A stretch of 55,406 nucleotides of DNA from Streptococcus sp. oral taxon 431 (GCF_023115445.1 NZ_JALDUI010000016.1:1-55406), one strand, 5' to 3'. Positions 35,505-45,226 are shown, counted from the first letter of the stretch. Numbers and translations: made by a program. The notes: generated from the sequence alone by a model not told the origin.

Positions 35505-36440
35505 CTACCATTTAGTCAACGAAACTTCGCCACTATTAAGCCAAATCTTTTCACCCTTGGCTAATTCTATCAGCAGTTGACCTTGGTCAGAGATGTCACA
35601 GGCTTTTCCTGTGATTATTTCCTGATCCTTCTTGAAGGAAATCTCTTTTCCTAAAACGATTGAGCGCTTTTTATAGAGATAGAGGAGTTCATCGGCTTCT
35701 GTTTCATAGAAACATTTCCAAATTTCAGCAATCAATTCATTGCGAGTAATGGGAGTCTTTTGAGAAAATAAGCTTCCAGCTTTAGTTTGTAGATTCTTGG
35801 GAAATTCAGCGATAGAAAAGTTGATCCCGACCCCAATGATAACATCTGTAACGAGACCAGTTTCTACGGAGGTAATGGCTTCGGTTAGAATACCAGCAAT
35901 TTTTTTCTGGTTCAGATAAATGTCATTGACCCACTTGATATCCACGTCGATTAAACTAAGGTTTTTGATAGCCTTGTAGATAGCTCCAGCTGTTAGAAGT
36001 GTATAGGCAGGAAGATTCTGATAAGGGAGATTGGGTTGTAGGTGAAGGGACATGTAAATCCCCCCCTTATCTGGAGAATAATAGGGACGTTGAAAACGAC
36101 CGCGTCCCATGGTTTGGCTAGTGGAAAGGTAGAGTTTATCCCCTTTGGCACCAGCTTCCATAGCCTCTTTAGCATCAGTTTGGGTAGATTTTGTTGAGGG
36201 TTTAAACTGGACAGTAATGGGACTATTCGCTTCGATTTCCTGAGGCAAGATAAGGTCTCCGTCCAGAAGTTTATAGCCACGATTTTTGATACTGTCAATC
36301 TCCAGTCCCTCTTGTTGGAGACGTTGGATCGCCTTCCATACGGAAGTTCGAGATAGGTTTAATCTCTCAGCGATTTTTTCTCCGCTTAGATAATTAGTCT
36401 CAGTAACTAGTATTTTATAGACTTCTTGGTAGGATTTCAT
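35505..36440 (-). CDS. birA: Bifunctional biotin ligase/biotin operon repressor
   Basis: A 311-residue protein with an N-terminal winged helix (LVTETNYLSGEKIAERLNLSRTSVWKAIQRLQQEG, residues 11-45), the ligase domain with GRGRFQRPYYSPDKGGIYMSLHLQP near 112 (biotinyl-AMP loop) and KWVNDIYLNQKKIAGILTEA near 168, and a small C-terminal SH3-like domain. It attaches biotin to carboxylases and can repress biotin genes. AAAGGGT precedes the ATG, and TGG-TACAAT (minus strand, -10 at 36475-36470) is its promoter. Confidence 0.95.
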   Translation of the reverse strand: MKSYQEVYKILVTETNYLSGEKIAERLNLSRTSVWKAIQRLQQEGLEIDSIKNRGYKLLDGDLILPQEIEANSPITVQFKPSTKSTQTDAKEAMEAGAKGDKLYLSTSQTMGRGRFQRPYYSPDKGGIYMSLHLQPNLPYQNLPAYTLLTAGAIYKAIKNLSLIDVDIKWVNDIYLNQKKIAGILTEAITSVETGLVTDVIIGVGINFSIAEFPKNLQTKAGSLFSQKTPITRNELIAEIWKCFYETEADELLYLYKKRSIVLGKEISFKKDQEIITGKACDISDQGQLLIELAKGEKIWLNSGEVSLTKW

Positions 36441-36589
36441 GCTAGACCCTTTCTGGAATAATTAGATTTATTGTACCATATTTTTAAAAAAGGGATAGCG
36501 ATTTTCAAGTAATCTTAGCTAACTATAAAATTTTACTTTGTTTTAGTCACGATGATAGAGGCAAAGAGGTTTTCAAATCGCTTGAAAAA

Positions 36590-36598
36590 TGGTAAAAT
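36590..36598 (+). promoter_or_regulatory. Extended -10 promoter of O-antigen-ligase-like gene
   Basis: TGG-TAAAAT inside AAATGGTAAAATG, with no good -35. The start codon is about 55 bases further on. Confidence 0.5.
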
Positions 36599-36650
36599 GT
36601 TTTAATAGCTTATTTATCTGAATGTGATATTCAGAAGGAAAGGATCTGTT

Positions 36651-37841
36651 GTGAAATCAATAGGTGTCATTGAAAAGTTAAAAAGTTTATCGAAACAAGA
36701 AGGACTTCTTTTAGGAGTTATTCTGAGTATTTTTCTTCCTTTTTATCTTTTTGTTATTATTTTTATCTCTTACTTACTTTGGTTAGTATATACTGGGGAG
36801 ATGAAGGGGATCTTGAAACGTTTGTCTCAACACCCTGTCTTGCTCTTTTTTATTGCTTATAGCACTGCAATTTCTCTTCTGGCACAAAATGTGATGGGAG
36901 TAGTTTCTTCGGTGGCCATGTTTCTGTTTGCCATCTTCTTTTACTATTATCAATCTCAATTGACTCCTAAATTTTTCAGGTTGACGATTGAAGGAATATT
37001 AGCCTTAAGTGTCTTTGCAGCAGCCTTTGCATCCTTGGAACATTTCCAAATTGTAAAGAAATTTGATTATACCTTCCTCTCACCACGAATGCAGGTTTGG
37101 CATCAAAATCGAGCGGAGGTTGCCTTCTTTAATCCCAATTACTATGGAATTATCTGTTGTTTCTGTATCATGATTGGTTTTTATCTGATTAGTACAACGA
37201 AGTTAAGGTGGTTACGAATCTTTTCTATGATTGCCATCTTTGCTAATTTATTCGGTTTAAACTTTACGCAGAATCGCACAGCTTTTCCAGCCATTATCTT
37301 TGGAGCGATTATTTATCTCTTCACAACTATTAAGAACTGGCGTGCTTTCTGGCTTAGTGTTGGAGTTTTTGGGGTTGGTTTAGCCTTTCTATTTTCAAGT
37401 GATTTGGGTGTTCGAATGGGAACCTTAGATTCATCTATGGAAGAGCGTGTTTCTATTTGGAATGCTGGGATGGCCTTGTTTAAGCAAAATCCATTCTGGG
37501 GTGAAGGACCGCTAACCTATATGCACTCTTTTCCTCGTATTGGAGCACCTTATCATGAACATGCTCATAGTATTTATATAGATACGATTTTGAGTTATGG
37601 AGTTGTTGGTACAGTTCTCTTGGGGATTGCTTCTTCCACTCCGGTACGAATGTTGATTGATATGAGTCAAGTACCTAGTAAGCGTCCTATCCTTGGACTT
37701 TACCTCTCTTTCTTGACAGTAGTAGCTGTGCACGGAATTTTTGATTTGGCTCTTTTTTGGATTCAATCTTCCTTTATTTTCCTTTTAGTGATGTGTAGTT
37801 TACCACTGAAACATAGTATGATTGATGAATTAGTTGATTAA
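36651..37841 (+). CDS. O-antigen ligase/polymerase-like membrane protein
   Basis: A 396-residue membrane protein with ten or more helices and a large external loop containing WNAGMALFKQNPFWGEGP and YHEHAHSIYIDTILSYGVVG, the Wzy_C/O-antigen-ligase signature. Such proteins polymerise or transfer surface glycans. No other glycan genes are nearby, so the acceptor is unclear. The start is taken as GTG 36651, since GAAGGAAAGG lies just upstream; the frame is open from 36624. It stands alone. Confidence 0.8.
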   Translation: MKSIGVIEKLKSLSKQEGLLLGVILSIFLPFYLFVIIFISYLLWLVYTGEMKGILKRLSQHPVLLFFIAYSTAISLLAQNVMGVVSSVAMFLFAIFFYYYQSQLTPKFFRLTIEGILALSVFAAAFASLEHFQIVKKFDYTFLSPRMQVWHQNRAEVAFFNPNYYGIICCFCIMIGFYLISTTKLRWLRIFSMIAIFANLFGLNFTQNRTAFPAIIFGAIIYLFTTIKNWRAFWLSVGVFGVGLAFLFSSDLGVRMGTLDSSMEERVSIWNAGMALFKQNPFWGEGPLTYMHSFPRIGAPYHEHAHSIYIDTILSYGVVGTVLLGIASSTPVRMLIDMSQVPSKRPILGLYLSFLTVVAVHGIFDLALFWIQSSFIFLLVMCSLPLKHSMIDELVD

Positions 37842-37844
37842 GAA

Positions 37845-37890
37845 AAAGATAGTAGAAACTAACATTTTCTACTATCTTTCTTTTTTAATT
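37845..37890. terminator. Bidirectional terminator between ligase-like gene and FMN reductase gene
   Basis: GATAGTAGAAA and TTTCTACTATC form an 11-bp perfect stem, with T-rich sequence on the plus side and an A-rich run on the other. Confidence 0.85.
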
Positions 37891-37893
37891 CAA

Positions 37894-38442
37894 TTATTGA
37901 ATAGCTTGAACCAAGTCTTCAGCTTGTTGTTTTAGTGAAGAAGCAACACTGTCTTCGAGAACTAATTGACCATCTGCCCAAGCAGAATCGTTGACACGAG
38001 CTGCAGTGAATTCACCAACAACTTGTGTACGGATGAATGGCAAGAGGTCTTTGTAGATTGCAAAGAGTTGGTCATGACCAGCATTGGCTACAGATGATAC
38101 TGTTACAATCTTATCTTGAAGAGCAGATGCTCCGCGTGTATCAGACAAGTCAATTGCGCGTGAAAGCCAGTCAAGCAAGTTTTTCACTGTACCAGGAATC
38201 GAGAAGTTGTAGACTGGAGAGAAGATCCAGATAGCATCAGCAGCAAGAACTGCCTCACGTGCAGCAGCAACAGCTGGAAGTGTAGGAACTTCAAGGTCTT
38301 GACTAAATAAAGGAATTGTAGAGTAGTCAAGGTAGCTAACCTCAGCTTTACCTGCAAGAGCTTTTTCAGCTTCTAGCGCCATTTGGTGGTTGAAAGAACC
38401 TTCACGAAGTGAACCAACGATAAATAATACTTTTTTAGACAT
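37894..38442 (-). CDS. NAD(P)H-dependent FMN reductase
   Basis: A 182-residue flavodoxin-like protein. GSLREGSFNHQMA (residues 11-23) binds the FMN phosphate, and FSPVYNFSIPGTVKNLLDWLSR near 75-97 is the FMN_red signature. It fits the azoreductase/ChrR-type quinone reductases, which transfer two electrons to quinones, azo dyes or metal oxyanions. AAAGGAGAC precedes the ATG. It is a single gene, convergent with the ligase-like gene. Confidence 0.9.
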   Translation of the reverse strand: MSKKVLFIVGSLREGSFNHQMALEAEKALAGKAEVSYLDYSTIPLFSQDLEVPTLPAVAAAREAVLAADAIWIFSPVYNFSIPGTVKNLLDWLSRAIDLSDTRGASALQDKIVTVSSVANAGHDQLFAIYKDLLPFIRTQVVGEFTAARVNDSAWADGQLVLEDSVASSLKQQAEDLVQAIQ

Positions 38443-38667
38443 AGGGAGTCTCCTTTAGATTTTAATCAGAGTTATCTCTGTTGTTATAAACAATGTTACA
38501 ACAAAAGGAAATTATTTGCAAGAAATCTGCTCGGAAAATAAAAATCGATGATAGTCAAGATTATTTTTAGGAGTAGAGATTATGAAAAGTCTGTGAAATC
38601 AATGATTCAAGCGTCATATACTCCTGTCATAAGAGAAGTTCCGTGCTAAATCCTCCCCTTTATTCAC

Positions 38668-38703
38668 TTGTAATTCACTAGGATAGATGGTAAAATAGAC
38701 GAG
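38668..38703 (+). promoter_or_regulatory. Promoter at the start of the ypmB-like gene
   Basis: TTGTAA (38668-38673), a 17-nt spacer and TAAAAT (38691-38696) with TGG ahead. The expected start at 38703 is the first base of a GTG codon; ATG follows 6 bases later. No ribosome site is present. Confidence 0.65.
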
Positions 38704-39191
38704 TGAAAATGAGACAGAAAAAAGAAAAAAATTCCCTATTATTTCAGTACAGTATTGGCTTAACCATGCTGGCTCTAGTTGTGACCTCTTCCTTTCTTTA
38801 TTTGGTGTGGCTTGGTATGAAGCCTTATCGAACTGCAAAGACAGAAGGGGAGAGACTGGCCAAGCAGTATGCTGAGCTGGAAACGGTTAGTCAGATTGAC
38901 TTTTTTAATGGTTTAGAGAGCTACTATAGTGTCCTAGGTCAAGATAAAAATCAAAAGCCAATAGCTGTTTTAATTGAGAAAAATAGTCAAAAAATCTATG
39001 TGTATCAACTAGAAAATGGTACTTCACAAGAAAAAGCAGAAGCAGTTGTTAGAGAAAAAGGAGCAACTGAAATTGATACGGTTACCTTTGGACGCTATGC
39101 TGATAAGCCCGTCTGGGAAATCAAGTCTGGTGGAGACTACTATCTGGTTGATTTTGAAACAGGTGTCATACTCGAAAAGGAGAAGCTATGA
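38703..39191 (+). CDS. YpmB-like DUF5590 membrane protein
   Basis: A 162-residue protein with a short charged N terminus, one membrane helix (about residues 15-37) and an external domain with two repeated cystatin/PepSY-like units (LENGTSQEKAEAVVREKGATEI, then PVWEIKSGGDYYLVDFETGVIL). Function unknown; the gene order ypmB-aspartate aminotransferase-asnS is conserved in Firmicutes. It may start at GTG 38703 or ATG 38709, at or just after the predicted transcription start. Its stop overlaps the aspC start (ATGA). Confidence 0.82.
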   Translation: MKMRQKKEKNSLLFQYSIGLTMLALVVTSSFLYLVWLGMKPYRTAKTEGERLAKQYAELETVSQIDFFNGLESYYSVLGQDKNQKPIAVLIEKNSQKIYVYQLENGTSQEKAEAVVREKGATEIDTVTFGRYADKPVWEIKSGGDYYLVDFETGVILEKEKL

Positions 39192-40366
39192 AATTATCCA
39201 AACGTGTTTTAGAAATAGAAGAAAGCGTCACTCTGGCTAGCGATGCAAAAGCTAAGAAGTTAAAAGCAGAAGGAAAGGATATCCTTTTTTTAACCTTGGG
39301 TCAGCCAGATTTCCATACTCCTAAAAATATTCAAGATGCTGCTGTTGAGGCTATTCGAGATGGACGTGCTTCTTTCTATACGGTAGCTTCAGGTTTGCCT
39401 GAATTAAAAGCAGCGGTCAATACCTATTTTGAACGTTATTATGGTTATTCTGTGGCGGCAAATGAAGTCACATTTGCTACAGGTGCCAAGTTCTCCCTCT
39501 ATACTTTCTTTATGGCTGTGATTAATCCAGGAGATGAGGTAATCATTCCTACTCCTTACTGGGTCAGCTATGGGGATCAGGTTAAGATGGCTGAAGGTGT
39601 ACCAGTATTTGTCCAAGCCAAGGAAGACAATCACTTTAAAGTAACTGTGGAGCAATTAGAAGCAGCTCGAACAGATAAGACTAAAGTCTTAGTTCTTAAC
39701 TCACCATCTAATCCTACCGGTATGATCTACTCTCGGGAGGAATTGTTAGCCATTGGAAATTGGGCAGTTGAGCATGATATTCTTATCCTAGCAGATGATA
39801 TTTATGGTCGTTTGGTCTATAACGGGAATGAGTTTGTTCCAATCTCCAGTCTTTCAGAAGCTATTCGCAAACAAACTATTGTCATCAATGGAGTGTCTAA
39901 GGCCTACGCTATGACAGGATGGCGTGTTGGTTATGCAGTAGGTGATCCAGAAATTATTGCTGCTATGAGCAAATTGACTGGTCAAACAACTTCTAACCTA
40001 ACCGCTGTTTCACAATACGCAACAATCGAGGCCTTAACTGGTCCACAAGACTCTGTAGAAACCATGCGTCAGGCTTTTGAGGAACGTCTCAATACCATTT
40101 ATCCTCTCTTGTGCCAAGTCCCTGGCTTTGAAGTAGTCAAACCGCAAGGAGCTTTCTACCTCTTCCCAAATGTTAAAAAAGCTATGGAGATGAAAGGCTA
40201 TACAGATGTAACAGCATTTACAACGGCTATTCTTGAGGAAGTTGGTCTGGCTCTGATTACAGGAGCAGGATTTGGAGCACCAGAGAATGTCCGTCTCAGC
40301 TATGCGACAGACCTAGATACACTCAAAGAAGCTATTCGTCGCTTACACCAATTTATGGAAAAATAA
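39188..40366 (+). CDS. aspC: Aspartate aminotransferase-type PLP enzyme
   Basis: A 392-residue fold type I aminotransferase. The PLP lysine is in NGVSKAYAMTGWRVGYAVG near residue 236, with LNSPSNPTGMIYS near 172, ADDIYGRL near 202, and the substrate Arg in ENVRLSYATD near 370. The sequence fits class I aspartate/aromatic aminotransferases. It is coupled by a 4-base overlap to the ypmB-like gene and followed by a terminator and asnS, which uses related asparagine/aspartate metabolism. Confidence 0.9.
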   Translation: MKLSKRVLEIEESVTLASDAKAKKLKAEGKDILFLTLGQPDFHTPKNIQDAAVEAIRDGRASFYTVASGLPELKAAVNTYFERYYGYSVAANEVTFATGAKFSLYTFFMAVINPGDEVIIPTPYWVSYGDQVKMAEGVPVFVQAKEDNHFKVTVEQLEAARTDKTKVLVLNSPSNPTGMIYSREELLAIGNWAVEHDILILADDIYGRLVYNGNEFVPISSLSEAIRKQTIVINGVSKAYAMTGWRVGYAVGDPEIIAAMSKLTGQTTSNLTAVSQYATIEALTGPQDSVETMRQAFEERLNTIYPLLCQVPGFEVVKPQGAFYLFPNVKKAMEMKGYTDVTAFTTAILEEVGLALITGAGFGAPENVRLSYATDLDTLKEAIRRLHQFMEK

Positions 40367-40373
40367 AAATAAG

Positions 40374-40402
40374 ATCTTCGTTGTCCTGACGGAGATTTTT
40401 TT
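40374..40402 (+). terminator. Terminator between aspC and asnS
   Basis: ATCTTCGT pairs with ACGGAGAT around a 7-nt loop and is followed by TTTTTTT. Confidence 0.75.
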
Positions 40403-40455
40403 GGATAAAACCTGAGATTTTTCTCTGATAGAATCTAGCTATCAGGCATTATTTG

Positions 40456-40464
40456 TGGTACAAT
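40456..40464 (+). promoter_or_regulatory. Extended -10 promoter of asnS
   Basis: TGG-TACAAT within TGTGGTACAATAG, identical to the queH promoter core at 43363-43375. Confidence 0.6.
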
Positions 40465-40512
40465 AGTGGGTAATAATGTCTTTGGACAAGTTAAACAAAA
40501 AAAGGAAGATAA

Positions 40513-41859
40513 ATGATGACAAAACGTGTAACAATTATCGAAGTAAAAGACTACGTTGGTCAAGAAGTCACTATTGGTGCTTGGGTTGCTAACAAGTCAG
40601 GAAAAGGAAAAATTGCCTTCTTGCAATTGCGTGACGGAACAGCCTTTTTCCAAGGCGTGGCTTTCAAACCAAACTTTATCGAAAAATTTGGAGAAGAAGT
40701 AGGTCTTGAAAAATTTGACACCATCAAACGCCTAAGCCAAGAAACATCTGTTTTTGTGACAGGGATTGTCAAAGAAGACGAACGTTCTAAATTTGGTTAC
40801 GAGTTGGATATTACAGACATCGAAGTGATCGGTGAATCTCAAGATTACCCAATCACTCCAAAAGAACACGGAACAGACTTCTTGATGGATAACCGCCACT
40901 TGTGGTTGCGTTCACGCAAACAAGTAGCAGTGATGCAAATCCGTAACGCGATCATCTATGCGACTTATGAGTTCTTTGATAAGAATGGCTTCATGAAGTT
41001 TGATAGCCCAATTCTTTCAGGAAATGCAGCAGAAGATTCTACAGAACTTTTCGAAACTGACTACTTTGGAACACCAGCCTACTTGAGCCAATCTGGTCAG
41101 CTTTATCTTGAAGCTGGGGCTATGGCTCTTGGTCGTGTCTTTGACTTTGGTCCAGTATTCCGTGCTGAAAAATCTAAAACTCGTCGTCACTTGACTGAAT
41201 TCTGGATGATGGATGCGGAGTACTCATACTTGACACACGATGAGTCACTTGACTTGCAAGAAGCTTATGTAAAAGCATTGCTTCAAGGTGTTCTTGATCG
41301 TGCTCCTCAAGCCTTGGAAACATTGGAACGTGACACTGAGCTTTTGAAACGCTACATTGCAGAGCCATTCAAACGCATCACTTACGATCAAGCCATTGAC
41401 CTCTTGCAAGAGCATGAAAATGATGAAGATGCAGACTACGAACATCTCGAGCATGGTGATGACTTTGGTTCACCACACGAAACATGGATTTCAAACCACT
41501 TTGGTGTACCAACCTTCGTGATTAACTATCCAGCAGACATCAAGGCCTTCTACATGAAACCTGTTCCTGGTAATCCAGACCGCGTTCTTTGTGCAGACTT
41601 ACTCGCACCAGAAGGTTACGGAGAAATCATCGGTGGTTCAATGCGTGAGGAAGACTACGATGCCCTTGTAGCGAAGATGGAATCGCTCGGTATGGATCGT
41701 ACAGAATATGAATTCTACCTTGATCTTCGTAAATACGGTACAGTCCCACACGGTGGATTTGGTATCGGTATCGAGCGTATGGTAACCTTCGCAGCTGGTA
41801 CAAAACACATCCGTGAAGCCATTCCATTCCCACGTATGTTGCACCGTATCAAACCTTAA
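40513..41859 (+). CDS. asnS: Asparaginyl-tRNA synthetase
   Basis: A 448-residue class IIb synthetase of normal length. An N-terminal OB-fold anticodon-binding domain ([28 protein letters not shown]) is followed by the core with [36 protein letters not shown] (motif 2) and [17 protein letters not shown] (motif 3). The MMDAEY and FYMKPV features favour asparagine over aspartate. AAAGGAAG precedes two ATG codons (40513 and 40516). Confidence 0.97.
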   Translation: MMTKRVTIIEVKDYVGQEVTIGAWVANKSGKGKIAFLQLRDGTAFFQGVAFKPNFIEKFGEEVGLEKFDTIKRLSQETSVFVTGIVKEDERSKFGYELDITDIEVIGESQDYPITPKEHGTDFLMDNRHLWLRSRKQVAVMQIRNAIIYATYEFFDKNGFMKFDSPILSGNAAEDSTELFETDYFGTPAYLSQSGQLYLEAGAMALGRVFDFGPVFRAEKSKTRRHLTEFWMMDAEYSYLTHDESLDLQEAYVKALLQGVLDRAPQALETLERDTELLKRYIAEPFKRITYDQAIDLLQEHENDEDADYEHLEHGDDFGSPHETWISNHFGVPTFVINYPADIKAFYMKPVPGNPDRVLCADLLAPEGYGEIIGGSMREEDYDALVAKMESLGMDRTEYEFYLDLRKYGTVPHGGFGIGIERMVTFAAGTKHIREAIPFPRMLHRIKP

Positions 41860-41866
41860 TAACTAT

Positions 41867-41889
41867 AAAAACGCCATCTGGCGTTTTTA
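41867..41889 (+). terminator. Terminator after asnS
   Basis: AAAAACGCC pairs with GGCGTTTTT. The T-run passes directly into the BOX element. Confidence 0.85.
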
Positions 41890-42039
41890 TACTCTTCGAA
41901 AATCAAATTCAAACTACGTCAGCTTCACCTTGCCGTATATATGTTACTGACTTCGTCAGTTCTATCCACAACCTCAAAACAGTGTTTTGAGCAGCCTGCG
42001 GCTAGCTTCCTAGTTTGCTCTTTGATTTTCATTGAGTAT
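41889..42039 (+). repeat. BOX element, boxA-boxB-boxC
   Basis: 151 bp from ATACTCTTCGAAAATC to TTTTCATTGAGTAT with one 45-bp boxB unit at 41948-41992. The boxA part is partly diverged (CAGCTTCACCTTGCCGTA). Orientation is the same as the copy at 30408 and opposite to the copy at 3725. Confidence 0.92.
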
Positions 42040-42129
42040 TACTTTAAATGAAAGAGGTGGAGAAAATGTAGGCAACTCTAAGTAAGTCTTTTAGAAACAG
42101 TCATATTACATATTGAAAGAGAGAAAACA

Positions 42130-43329
42130 ATGTTTAAAAGAACTTACAAACGCAATATTCCACTCTTAGCAGGTCTGGAATTCACTTCTTATTTTGGAAT
42201 CACCAGTTTTTGGATTTTGTTTTTTATCCAAAATGGTCTTTCCTTACTTCAAATCGGTCTATTAGAAAGTATCTTTCATGGGACGAGTCTCTTGTGTGAA
42301 ATCCCGTCTGGTATGTTGGCCGATCGATTTAGCTACAAAACCAATCTCTATTTGGCGCGCTTGGCCAGTATTGTGTCCTCTATCTTGATTTTGTTTGGTC
42401 AGGGGAATTTTTGGATTTATGCTTTTGCTATGATGGTCAATGCTTGGTCTTATAATTTTGATTCGGGGACCAGTACCGCTTTCTTATATGATTCTGCGGT
42501 AGAAGCGGGTCAAAAGGACCGCTATCTTCAGATTTCTAGCTTTTTGTCTGGTGTGGCAGAAGTCACCCGAACCCTAGGTACAGTTGTCGCAGGCTTCTTT
42601 ATTCACGGAGCATTGGCATGGACCTATCTGATCGCCATTGGATTATCATTTCTTTCTATCATTTTGATTTATTTTATGAAAGAACCAATGGCTAAGAGAG
42701 AGAAAAATGAAGCCTTAACCTTTAAAACGATTGTCCTGCAAGTACGAAAAGAATGGCATGAAAAACCAGTACTCTTTTACTGGATGCTGACTTACCAGCT
42801 AGTCGGGACACTCATGTGTATGTTTTACTTTTATTATCAGCAGAAAATAAGTGACTTAGCAGGATGGCAGGTTTCACTGGTTATGCTTATTGGTAGTGGG
42901 TTAAATCTTATAGCGGTTTATGTAGCTAGTCAAATCGGTAAAAAATGGAATAGTAATCGAGTTTTTCCGACTCTTGTTGCACTAACGGGCTTGGCCTTGT
43001 TGTTGGTGTTTTTAGGGACCCCCTTTGCTTTTCTTCTTGTATATCTTTTAACTGATACACTTTATGCAGTTTATCAACCAATCTATTTCAATGACTTACA
43101 AGGTTATTTACCTTCCAGTGTAAGAGCAACTATGCTTAGTATCAATTCTATGCTCTTTAGTCTTTCCATGATTGTTATATTTCCACTGACAGGTTGGTTG
43201 ATCGATCGTTGGGGTCTTGTAGCTGTATTTTTAGTTCTAGGTCTTATCTTGCTTTTAACCTACCCTATCCTAATAATCGGTCTAAAAAGGATGGGCAAGG
43301 TATTGGACAAGGACTTAAAAACTGAGTAA
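42130..43329 (+). CDS. MFS transporter
   Basis: A 399-residue protein with twelve hydrophobic segments. Loop 2-3 carries the MFS motif A-like GMLADRFSYKTN near residue 62, and the matching loop 8-9 is weaker. It starts KRTYKRNIPLLAGLEFTSYFGITSFWILF, like other streptococcal MFS proteins of unknown substrate. GAAAGAGAG precedes the ATG. A BOX element lies just upstream, so its transcription may be affected by the repeat. Confidence 0.83.
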   Translation: MFKRTYKRNIPLLAGLEFTSYFGITSFWILFFIQNGLSLLQIGLLESIFHGTSLLCEIPSGMLADRFSYKTNLYLARLASIVSSILILFGQGNFWIYAFAMMVNAWSYNFDSGTSTAFLYDSAVEAGQKDRYLQISSFLSGVAEVTRTLGTVVAGFFIHGALAWTYLIAIGLSFLSIILIYFMKEPMAKREKNEALTFKTIVLQVRKEWHEKPVLFYWMLTYQLVGTLMCMFYFYYQQKISDLAGWQVSLVMLIGSGLNLIAVYVASQIGKKWNSNRVFPTLVALTGLALLLVFLGTPFAFLLVYLLTDTLYAVYQPIYFNDLQGYLPSSVRATMLSINSMLFSLSMIVIFPLTGWLIDRWGLVAVFLVLGLILLLTYPILIIGLKRMGKVLDKDLKTE

Positions 43330-43364
43330 AGAACGAAAACCTAATTGCCCAAAGGATCATCCTG

Positions 43365-43373
43365 TGGTACAAT
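43365..43373 (+). promoter_or_regulatory. Extended -10 promoter of queH
   Basis: TGG-TACAAT within TGTGGTACAATAG, followed by an AAGGAG ribosome site before ATG 43397. Confidence 0.6.
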
Positions 43374-43396
43374 AGCAAGAGGAAAAGGAGAAGAGT

Positions 43397-44164
43397 ATGA
43401 TCGATGTAGAAGAAATTCTAAGTAAGATGAATCCCAATCAAAAGATCAACTATGACCGTGTCATGCAAAAGATGGTTCAAGTTTGGGAAAAAAATGAAGA
43501 AAGACCAACCATTCTCATGCACGTCTGTTGTGCTCCTTGTAGCACCTACACTCTAGAGTACTTGACCAAGTATGCGGATGTGACTATTTATTTTGCTAAT
43601 TCAAATATCCATCCTAAAGCTGAGTATCACAAGCGTGCCTATGTGACAAAAAAGTTTGTTAGTGATTTCAATGAACGAACTGGCAACAAGGTTCAATATC
43701 TAGAAGCACCCTATGAACCCAACGAATACCGTCAGCTGGTCAGAGGTTTGGAAGAAGAACCTGAAGGTGGCGATCGTTGCAAGGTTTGTTTTGACTATCG
43801 TCTGGATAAGACAGCACAGGTGGCCATGGACTTAGGATTTGATTACTTCGGTTCTGCCCTGACTATCAGTCCTCACAAAAATTCACAAACCATCAATAGT
43901 ATCGGGATTGATGTGCAGAAAATCTACACAACTCATTATCTTCCGAGCGACTTTAAGAAAAATCAAGGCTATAAACGCTCTGTAGAAATGTGTGAAGAGT
44001 ACGATATTTATCGCCAATGTTACTGTGGTTGTGTCTATGCAGCTCAAGCCCAGAATATCGACTTGGTGCAGGTCAAGAAGGATGCAACTGCCTTTATGGT
44101 AGATAAGGATATCGAAAAAGACTATTCGCATATCAAGTTCACTGTTACGAAGTTAGATATTTAA
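43397..44164 (+). CDS. queH: Epoxyqueuosine reductase QueH
   Basis: A 255-residue protein with the QueH (DUF208) cysteine pattern: HVCCAPCSTYTLEYL near residue 37, GGDRCKVCFDYRL near 125, and YRQCYCGCVYA near 205. The cysteines bind a 4Fe-4S cluster and a second metal, used for the last step of queuosine synthesis in tRNA, reduction of epoxyqueuosine. It is the non-cobalamin alternative to QueG. No other queuosine genes lie in this window. Confidence 0.93.
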   Translation: MIDVEEILSKMNPNQKINYDRVMQKMVQVWEKNEERPTILMHVCCAPCSTYTLEYLTKYADVTIYFANSNIHPKAEYHKRAYVTKKFVSDFNERTGNKVQYLEAPYEPNEYRQLVRGLEEEPEGGDRCKVCFDYRLDKTAQVAMDLGFDYFGSALTISPHKNSQTINSIGIDVQKIYTTHYLPSDFKKNQGYKRSVEMCEEYDIYRQCYCGCVYAAQAQNIDLVQVKKDATAFMVDKDIEKDYSHIKFTVTKLDI

Positions 44165-44168
44165 AGGG

Positions 44169-44197
44169 AAACCTGCCTAATGTGGCAGGTTTTCGTT
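44169..44197 (+). terminator. Terminator after queH
   Basis: AAACCTGCC pairs with GGCAGGTTT around a 6-nt loop, then TTCGTTT. Confidence 0.85.
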
Positions 44198-44361
44198 TAA
44201 ATGTACTGGGATAGAAATAGATGGATCAATCTTTAAATTTTTAGTCCGTGTCTTGCGTGAATTCAATAAATCAGTTGAGACTTAAGATTTGTGGATAAAC
44301 ATGAAGTTTAGGTTAAAAGTGTTTTTTGGAGTATAGAAGACCCCAAAATAGTTCAATACTG

Positions 44362-44429
44362 TGGTAAAATTATTCCTTTTTTGCATTTATACAACTTATT
44401 TAACGCTGTATTTATTCTTGTGATATAAT
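44362..44429 (+). promoter_or_regulatory. Promoter region of methyltransferase/Rgg module
   Basis: TGA-TATAAT (44421-44429) is the proximal -10, without a -35. A second extended -10, TGG-TAAAAT (44362-44370), lies upstream. Between them is the repeat at 44371-44401 containing the near-dyad TTGCATTTATACAA (44382-44395), placed where an activator such as an Rgg protein would bind. The function is inferred. Confidence 0.5.
44371..44401. repeat. Left imperfect direct repeat of the Rgg module
   Basis: A 31-nt sequence beginning TATTCCTTTTT and ending ACTTATTT, matched by a 30-nt copy at 46346-46375. The middle parts differ at a few positions. They bracket the methyltransferase and regulator genes. 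Confidence 0.6.
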
Positions 44430-44458
44430 GTCAAATTATAGAGTGGAGGTCATTCAGA

Positions 44459-45226
44459 ATGATTGATAAAGTAATTGAACAATATAAAAGTCATGATAAT
44501 CTTGATATTCGAGTAGAATTGCATAAGAAGTATTCAAAAAATAAACTGGGATTTAATAATTGGATATTTTCTAACTATCAAATCACTGATGAAGTAAAGG
44601 TGCTAGAATTAGGATGTGGTACAGGAGAACTGTGGAAAAGTAATAGTGATTCTATAGATAAAATGAAGCAGTTGGTTGTTACAGATTTTTCTCAAGATAT
44701 GGTAAAAACAACGAAGTCAGTAATTGGAAATAGAGACAATGTCAACTATGAAATAATGGATATTCAAAAGATTTCTTTTGAGAATGAAACCTTTGATATT
44801 GTTATTGCTAATATGCTTCTACATCATGTGAAAGATATTCCTAAAGCTCTTTCTGAGGTGAATAGGGTCTTAAAAACAGGAGGCATTTTTTACTGTGCTA
44901 CATTTGGTGAAAATGGGGTTGTAGATTATTTGGCAAGTTTATTTAGAGATGAAGTTGATCAAGATTTAGAAAATAAAACGTTTACTTTACAAAATGGTAA
45001 AATGTACCTGAGTAGGTATTTTAACTCTGTCGATACATTACTCTATGATGATGAGTTACAGGTAACTAGTATAGATGACCTAGTTAAATACATCCAATCG
45101 TTTAAAGGAATTTCAGAAATAGGTTCACTAGAAGAGGAAATAATACGTAAAAGATTGGAAAGTGAGTTTAATAATGGTATGTTGATCATTCCTAAAGAAT
45201 ATGGTATGTTTATCGCTCGAAAATAA
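44459..45226 (+). CDS. Class I SAM-dependent methyltransferase
   Basis: A 255-residue protein of the small-molecule methyltransferase type (Methyltransf_11/25). Visible are VLELGCGTGELW near residue 57 (AdoMet loop), VTDFSQDMV (acidic loop) and IVIANMLLHHV near 115, then EVNRVLKTGGIFYC. The C-terminal 100 residues cap the active site. TGGAGG precedes the ATG. It is more AT-rich than its neighbours and is followed after 18 bases by the Rgg-like gene, so it may modify a product or signal within this module. Confidence 0.85.
   Translation: MIDKVIEQYKSHDNLDIRVELHKKYSKNKLGFNNWIFSNYQITDEVKVLELGCGTGELWKSNSDSIDKMKQLVVTDFSQDMVKTTKSVIGNRDNVNYEIMDIQKISFENETFDIVIANMLLHHVKDIPKALSEVNRVLKTGGIFYCATFGENGVVDYLASLFRDEVDQDLENKTFTLQNGKMYLSRYFNSVDTLLYDDELQVTSIDDLVKYIQSFKGISEIGSLEEEIIRKRLESEFNNGMLIIPKEYGMFIARK

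Noticed and set aside
44200..44340. Insertion-sequence end in the queH-methyltransferase gap
   Set aside because: The text is reminiscent of IS flanks, but I could not match an inverted repeat or a transposase frame.
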